The notes below the pieces were generated by a model. It had not been told where the DNA came from. It did not search any database and worked only from the letters and a program-made list of their open reading frames with translations. 9,468 nt of DNA. It comes from JBMORO01 sp049322295. Its GTDB lineage: Bacteria; Patescibacteriota; Minisyncoccia; RBG-13-40-8-A. Positions 5,005 through 9,468 of this stretch are shown one piece after another. The stretch's first letter is position 1; every line of letters begins with the position of its first letter. The stretch lies in NCBI GenBank assembly GCA_049322295.1, contig JBMORO010000041.1, forward strand, positions 1-9,468, given 5' to 3'. The translations under genes were made by a program, and so were the position numbers.

Positions 5005-6006
5005 ATGTATCTTTACAAGCGTGGCGAGTTCTGGTGGATTGGTTATTATCAAGATAGAAAGCTCATCCAGAAGTCCCTCAAAACTAAAAGCAAAGAAATT
5101 GCTAAAATTAAAAAGGCAGATTTAGAATTAAAACAAGCCCGGGGAGAGTTGGGAATTGAATTGCAGACAATCCCGGTGGAAGATTTTTACAGACAATATT
5201 GGCAATACCGGGAGTTGAGGAAAAATCCCTCGACTTTGCTTTCAGATAAATACCGGCTCAAAAAATGGTTTGAATTTTTGAAAGAAAAAGAAATTTTTGT
5301 CATACAAAAGATAAATAAAAATATTATAGATGAGTTTATTTCAAAAAAGTTAAGCTCTGGAATTAGTCCTTTAACTTTGAATCATTACATCGATTTAATT
5401 AAAAATTCTTTGAAATGGGGAATGAATTCAGATTTTATCTCCTTAATTACTTTTGAGAAAAATAAAATCAATAAAGTTGAAAAGTTAAAAGTAACAAAAA
5501 AGCCGATTGAGATTTTTACCAAAGAGGAGGTCAAAAAGCTGGTTCAGATTGCCGAACCAAAGATGAATTCTTTTATTTCAATCCTCTTTTTGACTGGAAT
5601 GCGAGCTGGGGAGCTTTTGGCTTTAAAATGGCAAGATTTGAATTTTAAGAAGGGAATTTTGACCATCCCCCAGACCAAAAGCAAAAAGCCCCGGCTAATC
5701 CCCCTATCTGACCAGCTAACCAAAATTTTTAAGAAAATAGACCGAAATGGTGACAAAATCTTCCAATGGCAAAACGTAACAACGGTAAGTCATAAATTTA
5801 CCAATATACGCAAAATGGCTGGTTATAAACGAGGTTCTCTGCATACCTTGAGGAAAACCTTTGCCACTTCTCTTTTAGAGGCAGGAATAAGCCCTAAAGC
5901 AATACAGGAGCTTTTAGGACATTCTACCGCAAATCTAACTTTAGAAATTTATAGCTCCGTGACCCAAAAAGAGAAAAAGAAGGCAATGAATGTCATTAAA
6001 TTGTAA
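5005..6006 (+). CDS. int: Tyrosine-recombinase phage integrase
   Basis: The full-length 333-aa lambda-type integrase would cut and rejoin the phage and host attachment sites. Residues 1-50 are an arm-type DNA-binding domain (YKRGEFWWIGYYQDRKLIQK). Residues about 57-145 are the SAM-like core-binding domain. Residues about 170-333 are the catalytic domain. All catalytic residues are visible: R200 (TGMRAGELLALKW), K225 in the beta hairpin (TKSKKPRLIPL), H280 and R283 (LHTLRKTFATSLL), H306 (LLGHS) and nucleophile Y316 (EIYSSV). The enzyme should be active. It starts 3 nt after the repressor-like gene, implying one transcript. A candidate attachment site with a tRNA half and repeats begins at its own stop codon, the usual location for the target of such an enzyme. 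Confidence 0.96.
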   Translation: MYLYKRGEFWWIGYYQDRKLIQKSLKTKSKEIAKIKKADLELKQARGELGIELQTIPVEDFYRQYWQYRELRKNPSTLLSDKYRLKKWFEFLKEKEIFVIQKINKNIIDEFISKKLSSGISPLTLNHYIDLIKNSLKWGMNSDFISLITFEKNKINKVEKLKVTKKPIEIFTKEEVKKLVQIAEPKMNSFISILFLTGMRAGELLALKWQDLNFKKGILTIPQTKSKKPRLIPLSDQLTKIFKKIDRNGDKIFQWQNVTTVSHKFTNIRKMAGYKRGSLHTLRKTFATSLLEAGISPKAIQELLGHSTANLTLEIYSSVTQKEKKKAMNVIKL

Positions 6007-6027
6007 TTAAAAAATGTCGAAGATAGA

Positions 6028-6047
6028 GTATAATAGGGTATAATAGG
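6028..6047 (+). repeat. Tandem GTATAATAGG repeat
   Basis: Two exact adjoining copies of GTATAATAGG, followed by the partial copy ATAATGG. Each contains TATAAT, a perfect -10 box, but no good -35 box lies 16-18 bp upstream of either. Being about 100 bp before the tRNA half, they could be integrase or accessory-factor sites, or a phage-carried promoter that would transcribe the rebuilt tRNA after integration. Confidence 0.5.
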
Positions 6048-6144
6048 ATAATGGAAAAAATGCTTGCAAAGATTCTCAATCAGAGGCATAATTCTTTGAT
6101 AAAACGGCAATTAAAAGAAATTCAAGAACTTAAAAAGTCAATTT

Positions 6145-6182
6145 GCCACCGTAGCTCAGTTGGCAGAGCAAGGGTTTCGTAA
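6145..6182 (+). pseudogene. 5' half of tRNA-Thr(CGT), ending at the anticodon loop
   Basis: Positions 1-38 of a tRNA are complete: acceptor strand GCCACCG, TA, D-stem GCTC/GAGC with an AGTTGGCA loop, A26, anticodon 5' strand AGGGT and loop TTCGTAA with anticodon CGT. The expected 3' anticodon strand ACCCT, the T-arm and the matching acceptor strand are absent; TTATATG follows instead. No 3' half is found downstream, so an intron is unlikely. It fits an integration target shared with a host tRNA gene. Most tRNA-targeting phages carry the 3' part, so the 5' part is unusual. Confidence 0.8.
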
Positions 6183-6242
6183 TTATATGTTTCACGAGAA
6201 ATATTATAGACTTATAGATGAACTGTAATTAAAATGTAATTT

Positions 6243-6272
6243 AAAAACCTGCCGTCCTCATAAAACGGCAGG
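6243..6272 (-). terminator. Rho-independent terminator of the late operon
   Basis: On the minus strand, CCTGCCGT (6272-6265) and ACGGCAGG (6255-6248) form a perfect 8-bp GC-rich stem around a 9-nt loop, followed at once by TTTTT (6247-6243). It lies about 36 nt past the stop of the last minus-strand gene at 6309. There is no T-run on the plus strand, so it stops leftward transcription before the attachment site and integrase. A second small palindrome, CTCCT-G-AGGAG (6274-6284), lies just before it. Confidence 0.85.
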
Positions 6273-6308
6273 GCTCCTGAGGAGTGTAAAGAAGGAAAGG
6301 GGGTAAAA

Positions 6309-6575
6309 TTATTTCAATTCCAATTTAACAATTATTTTATCAATCAAAAGAACTATCTGGTCGATTCCCATTCCTAAAATCATACCATCCACTGTTTCCA
6401 AAAATGCTCCAGCTATCCCTTTGCATTTAATTAAATCGTCTGCCTTTTCTTTGGTTTTTAATAGAAATGCCCGAAAAGTTTTAAGTTCGTCAATACCCAA
6501 AAATTCTAAGTTTGTTAGAATTTCTTGAAGCGTAGGAGCATCTACCTCAAATTCTAAAAATTTTGGTAATCCCAT
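6309..6575 (-). CDS. Small hypothetical protein of the lysis module, 88 aa
   Basis: The last gene of the late operon; its ATG (6575) shares one base with the TAA of the holin-like gene (TAATG), a strong coupling sign, with AAAGGCGGTG upstream inside that gene. The product begins with a soluble, acidic helix-rich part (VDAPTLQEILTNLEFLGIDE) and ends in an amphipathic-to-hydrophobic stretch (residues about 52-84, GIAGAFLETVDGMILGMGID then QIVLLIDKIIVKL). That stretch could associate with a membrane but is not a clean transmembrane helix. I do not recognise the family. A helper of lysis or holin timing is possible from its position alone. Confidence 0.65.
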   Translation of the reverse strand: MGLPKFLEFEVDAPTLQEILTNLEFLGIDELKTFRAFLLKTKEKADDLIKCKGIAGAFLETVDGMILGMGIDQIVLLIDKIIVKLELK

Positions 6576-6778
6576 TATCGGTTCACCGCCTTTCTATTTT
6601 TTAAAATATTTGCTGTATTAACAATTCCTTCTTTTCCAAGATAAGCTAAAACGATTATCTTAATTTGCTCAATTCCTTGTTCAACTGTAATCGTCCCCGT
6701 AGCCATTCCTACAATAATTGTAGCTATGGCTATTAGGGAAAGCCAAAGAGTTGAACTTGATTTCAATTTTTTCCACAT
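6575..6778 (-). CDS. Holin-like small membrane protein, 67 aa
   Basis: Residues 11-29 (LWLSLIAIATIIVGMATGT) form one hydrophobic membrane segment, and residues about 37-49 (IEQIKIIVLAYLG) a second weaker amphipathic helix. The N-terminus (MWKKLK) and C-terminus (NRKAVNR) are basic. Size, topology and position directly after the endolysin gene fit a small holin, the protein that lets the lysin reach the wall, though no holin family can be assigned with certainty. The start is the ATG at 6778, not the TTG two codons earlier, because AGGAGG (6790-6785) sits 6 nt before the ATG but touches the TTG. The amidase gene ends 18 nt upstream. Confidence 0.6.
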   Translation of the reverse strand: MWKKLKSSSTLWLSLIAIATIIVGMATGTITVEQGIEQIKIIVLAYLGKEGIVNTANILKNRKAVNR

Positions 6779-6796
6779 TTTCAACCTCCTTTCTTC

Positions 6797-7309
6797 TTAA
6801 ATTTTAAAAGTCGGGTCTAATTCAACCATTTTCAACATTTTTCTAAAATCCGGCATTCGTATATTGGGACAAGATTTTAATGCCTCTAATCCTTTTGAAG
6901 TCCAGTATTCATAATGTCCCAAAATATCTGTGCCTAAAGAGAGACCGAATTTCAAAGCCAAATAAAGACAAAGTTGAGAGGCATTTTGCAATTGTTTTTC
7001 GGTGAAATATTTCTCTCCCACAAGGCAGATATGCAGAGAAGTTTTATTGTCGTCTTTGACTCCAGCTCCAATTTTTTCCATTGGTCTACCTATCTGAATT
7101 TTACCATCCCAATCCAATTTTGGCTTGTTTTCTTTCAAATCCGCATAAAAAGGGAATTGATTGGTGATTAAAAAGTGATAGCCNNNNNNNNNNNNNNNNN
7201 NNNNNNNNNNNNNNNNNNNNNNNNNNNNNNNNNNNNNNNNNNNNNNNNNNNNNNNNNNNNNNNNNNNNNNNNNNNNNNNNNNNTTTTTCTTCGACCATTG
7301 AAAAATCAT
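6797..7309 (-). CDS. Endolysin, N-acetylmuramoyl-L-alanine amidase (interrupted by a gap)
   Basis: The visible C-terminal part (from 7183 down) matches the zinc-dependent amidase_2/PGRP fold that cuts the bond between muramic acid and the peptide stem of peptidoglycan. Motifs are GYHFLI, GKIQIGRPMEKIGAG, SLHICLVGEKYFTEKQL, ILGHYEYW (zinc-binding His) and SCPNIRMPDF (zinc-binding Cys). Only eight residues (MIFQWSKK) are known before the gap at 7184-7283, so the first catalytic His is not visible. The N run has arbitrary length, and the matching frame across it is not evidence. The start at 7309 overlaps the stop of the large upstream gene (ATGA). No cell-wall-binding domain or signal peptide is visible, so export through a holin is expected. 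Confidence 0.85.
   Translation of the reverse strand: MIFQWSKKXXXXXXXXXXXXXXXXXXXXXXXXXXXXXXXXXXGYHFLITNQFPFYADLKENKPKLDWDGKIQIGRPMEKIGAGVKDDNKTSLHICLVGEKYFTEKQLQNASQLCLYLALKFGLSLGTDILGHYEYWTSKGLEALKSCPNIRMPDFRKMLKMVELDPTFKI
7184..7283. other. Assembly gap (100 N) inside the endolysin gene
   Basis: A 100-N placeholder of unknown real length. Its flanks do not repeat each other, so coding sequence of the N-terminal amidase region, including the first zinc-binding His, is missing here. Confidence 0.95.
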
Positions 7310-9468
7310 TTACAACTTATCCTTTGTAAAATTGCACCTTCATCAAATCTTAAAGTTATAGTTTCTATGGCTGGGTCGGGCTGTCCATTCCATCGCAAAG
7401 GCACATAAGTTCCACCAAGCGAATGTGTAGTTGCTGGGTATTTATCCCAATCTGAATCGTCTGTAGTGCTAATGTTATACATAGCAACTGAGCAGGGTGG
7501 ATTATTATAGCAATTCCACCAATCATTGCCTCTGGATTTTGGTTTGTAAAGCACTAAAACTGTATCATTGCCTTCGCCACCATAAAATTTTCTACCTAAG
7601 ACTGTATAAGCAATTCCTGAATCGTCGACTCCAAAAGCAAATTGAAAAGTAGAATCTATCGGCTGTCCTATATTATATTCAATTATATCTGCCCAATAAT
7701 AGCGAGCTTGCAAATAACCATAATTTATCTCATACCAATACATAGTAGAATCGTCTGAGATAAGATAATAGTATGCTAAACTATTTATTCTTGCTCTATT
7801 TCTACCTGCAAGTTCAGACTCAAAGAGATAATCATTTTTAAGTCCTAATTGACCAGCGGTATCATAGCGAGTAACCAATTCATTAGTGCCACCGTGAATT
7901 TGTTCCCAACCATTCCATTGCGAAAAACATAGATTCCACTTTCCCATTCCTTGAATTATGCGATAATATCGAATCTGATTTTTATAGTAATTATATGGGT
8001 AAGGATTGCCATAATAGGCGGAATCAAAATTTGAGGCAATGGGATGATAAGGGGATAAAATTCCTTCTCCCAATCCACCATCGACCATTGAAATAAAAGT
8101 AGTATCATTGCCAGAGTTGGTAATCACATATTTGTCTGAAAGAGTATCTTTAATCATAGCTAAAAGAGTGCGGTAACGATTAACCCAGCAAGAATCACAA
8201 GAGCCAAATTCTTTACTCCAATAGCGACCTGGAATTGGTGTATAACCCCACATCTCATCTAAAAAAGAACCATCAAATCCTCCTACCAAACGAATATCAT
8301 AAAGTTTAGCTGACCACCATTTTTGAAAATATCTATATGGGACATAATTCAAATTCATTAGCTTTTGATTAACTCCACCAGTGGTTACATAAGCTCTGGC
8401 TAAACTTTCTATCTGAGCTGTCGCAGTATGTTTTGCTATTCCTAAAGAATCAATGATAAAGGGATAATAAATTATATTCTCCCCATAGTCTCCTATTGAA
8501 GACCAACTTGGCAAAAGACCTTTAACTGCATAAAGCCAAATTTCATCTACAAACATTGAATCATTGGTAGTTCCTGTTTCATAACCTATCATTACCCTTA
8601 TAGAATCTTCATTACCAGAGTTAAAATATCCAGTGTAAAATCTCCAAGTATTATTGGCTGAATCTTGAGGCACATAATAAGACCAAAGTGCTGACCCTTC
8701 CTCAGAACCTTTTCTAAAGGTAATTCGGGAATTGACTGAGGAGGTCTTAATCCAAATTGAGTATCTGTAAGTGGTATTTTGGGTGCTGGGTTTGATTTGT
8801 TGGATATAAGAAAGACCATTCGCACCAGATTTAATAAAGCAACTTTTTATTCCTATCTTATATTGAGCAGTGGTAATATATTTTATTCCTCCACCCCAAT
8901 CAAACCAGCCAGTTGGAAAAGTTCCTGAATCTCCGGTCTCAAATCCGGCGTTGGTTAAAAGATTGGAAGTATCTGCCACATTATAATAAATAGAATCATC
9001 TGAATTTCCCACAGCTGTATCAATAAAAGTCCCAGTTAAAGTATAAATGCCTTTTCCTTGCCAAAGGTTTGAAGTCCAATTAGCTGAAGTATCGACAATG
9101 AAATTAACCCCATATTTTGTAGCTAAACCACAATAAGCGTCAAAATCTCTTTGACCATTTGAATTTTGGTCGTTAGAATCGTGCCACGCTTCTATAAAAG
9201 TTGAATCCCATACTCTTGTAGAATCCCAATGCACAAAACAATTTTCAATATCATAGCCATTACGGTTAATCCAAGCATATAGAGATTCATTGACTCCACA
9301 TTCAACAGTAAGCTGAGTTGGATTACCGTCACAATAAAAACTCGCTGGATGTTGGTAAAGCAATCTGGTCTGATTAGGATAAGAACAAACCCCCTCTAAA
9401 ATCCAATCAAATTTTTCTCTTTCCCAAGCACATTCAGTCTGCCAAGCAGAAGTAGTTGTATCTTCAGT
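7306..9468 (-). CDS. Large glycosidase-like protein with carbohydrate-binding domain (5' end outside window)
   Basis: The frame stays open from the right edge of the window to TGA at 7306, so at least 720 residues are present and the true start lies outside; an apparent start (TTG at 9363) is not real evidence of one. In order: a first barrel-like segment (DIENCFVHWDSTRVWDS, KYGVNFIVDTSANW); a jelly-roll carbohydrate-binding module at about 8960-8540 (LLTNAGFETGDSG, FPTGWFDW, then YRYSIWIKTSS); a TIM-barrel segment with the acidic motif GGFDGSFLDEMWGY near 8250-8290, the likely catalytic aspartate and glutamate; and a C-terminal beta-sandwich ending GAILQR. It resembles putative glycoside hydrolases of the GHL type. 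It is coupled to the endolysin by ATGA. A phage tail spike or fibre acting on host surface glycan is the likeliest role, by inference. Confidence 0.7.
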   Translation of the reverse strand, partial: TEDTTTSAWQTECAWEREKFDWILEGVCSYPNQTRLLYQHPASFYCDGNPTQLTVECGVNESLYAWINRNGYDIENCFVHWDSTRVWDSTFIEAWHDSNDQNSNGQRDFDAYCGLATKYGVNFIVDTSANWTSNLWQGKGIYTLTGTFIDTAVGNSDDSIYYNVADTSNLLTNAGFETGDSGTFPTGWFDWGGGIKYITTAQYKIGIKSCFIKSGANGLSYIQQIKPSTQNTTYRYSIWIKTSSVNSRITFRKGSEEGSALWSYYVPQDSANNTWRFYTGYFNSGNEDSIRVMIGYETGTTNDSMFVDEIWLYAVKGLLPSWSSIGDYGENIIYYPFIIDSLGIAKHTATAQIESLARAYVTTGGVNQKLMNLNYVPYRYFQKWWSAKLYDIRLVGGFDGSFLDEMWGYTPIPGRYWSKEFGSCDSCWVNRYRTLLAMIKDTLSDKYVITNSGNDTTFISMVDGGLGEGILSPYHPIASNFDSAYYGNPYPYNYYKNQIRYYRIIQGMGKWNLCFSQWNGWEQIHGGTNELVTRYDTAGQLGLKNDYLFESELAGRNRARINSLAYYYLISDDSTMYWYEINYGYLQARYYWADIIEYNIGQPIDSTFQFAFGVDDSGIAYTVLGRKFYGGEGNDTVLVLYKPKSRGNDWWNCYNNPPCSVAMYNISTTDDSDWDKYPATTHSLGGTYVPLRWNGQPDPAIETITLRFDEGAILQRISCK

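Larger units (their letters stand above)
6002..6246 (+). other. Candidate phage attachment site (attP)
   Basis: This stretch after the integrase combines a tRNA half (6145-6182), where strand exchange would occur, with an 11-bp repeat TGTAATTAAAA. The repeat occurs at 6002-6012 on one side, at 6224-6234 on the other, and again as TGTAATTTAAAA at 6235-6246. A tandem 10-bp repeat lies at 6028-6047. Repeats on both sides of a core are the layout of integrase arm sites in lambda-type attP, and the total of about 245 bp is the expected size. Phage genes lie on both sides, so this looks like attP, not an integrated junction. Apart from these elements and the terminator at 6243-6272, the 6007-6308 interval holds no convincing gene. 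Confidence 0.65.

Noticed and set aside
6051..6182. 43-codon plus-strand frame ending in RSSVGRARVS
   Set aside because: The tail is simply the translation of the tRNA 5' half, a familiar false gene product, and the ribosome binding site is poor. The N-terminal lysine-rich part has no other support.
1..9468. CRISPR array, insertion sequence or rRNA genes
   Set aside because: No regularly spaced repeat-spacer pattern, transposase or rRNA segment was seen; the only short periodic repeats are the iterons and the att-site repeats.

Overview
The window reads as part of a temperate, tailed-phage-like genome that infects a peptidoglycan-containing bacterium. It is AT-rich, with AGGAGG-type ribosome binding sites, ATGA-type gene overlaps and TGA used as a normal stop. 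Hallmarks are a RecT/Bet recombinase, a winged-helix replication initiator, a divergent repressor/Cro-like pair, a complete tyrosine integrase, a split amidase endolysin with a holin-like neighbour, and a large sugar-binding or glycosidase-like protein. The host cannot be named from this sequence. Three runs of exactly 100 N (2689-2788, 4585-4684, 7184-7283) show that this is a scaffolded draft assembly.

Layout. (1) 1-4193, minus strand: the early operon. In transcription order it holds a Cro-like HTH protein, an excisionase-type HTH protein, a coiled-coil protein, a membrane-anchored exported protein, a gap, a small charged protein, RecT/Bet, an 86-bp structured hairpin element, the replication initiator, a zinc-ribbon microprotein, an unknown 151-aa protein and the start of one more gene. 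(2) 4194-4342: a divergent control region with a consensus sigma70 promoter firing leftward and inverted repeats that could be operators. (3) 4343-6006, plus strand: the lysogeny arm, an HTH repressor candidate followed 3 nt later by the integrase. (4) 6002-6246: a probable phage attachment site, with the 5' half of a tRNA-Thr(CGT) flanked by repeated 11-bp integrase arm-site candidates. (5) 6243-9468, minus strand: a late operon running from the large glycosidase-like protein (5' end outside the window) to the amidase, the holin-like protein and a small unknown protein, closed by a rho-independent terminator.

The strongest non-genic signals are these. Three exact copies of ATTCGGTGAG, plus one degenerate copy, lie on an 11-bp period inside the linker of the replication initiator gene. 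They sit beside an AT-rich stretch with an 11-bp-arm palindrome, an arrangement like the lambda origin inside gene O. The attP-like region carries the 5' rather than the usual 3' half of a tRNA. A long hairpin of unknown class lies between recT and the initiator gene. Finally, a 127-bp duplication around the central gap is almost certainly an assembly overlap: collapsing it restores an intact 143-aa repressor gene.

How the parts fit: the integrase and the rightward HTH protein would establish and hold lysogeny. The leftward promoter would drive Cro-like control, recombination and replication. The late operon would provide surface-glycan attack and host lysis. Phage genes lie on both sides of the attachment site, so the assembled molecule looks like the unintegrated (circular or virion) form rather than a prophage junction.
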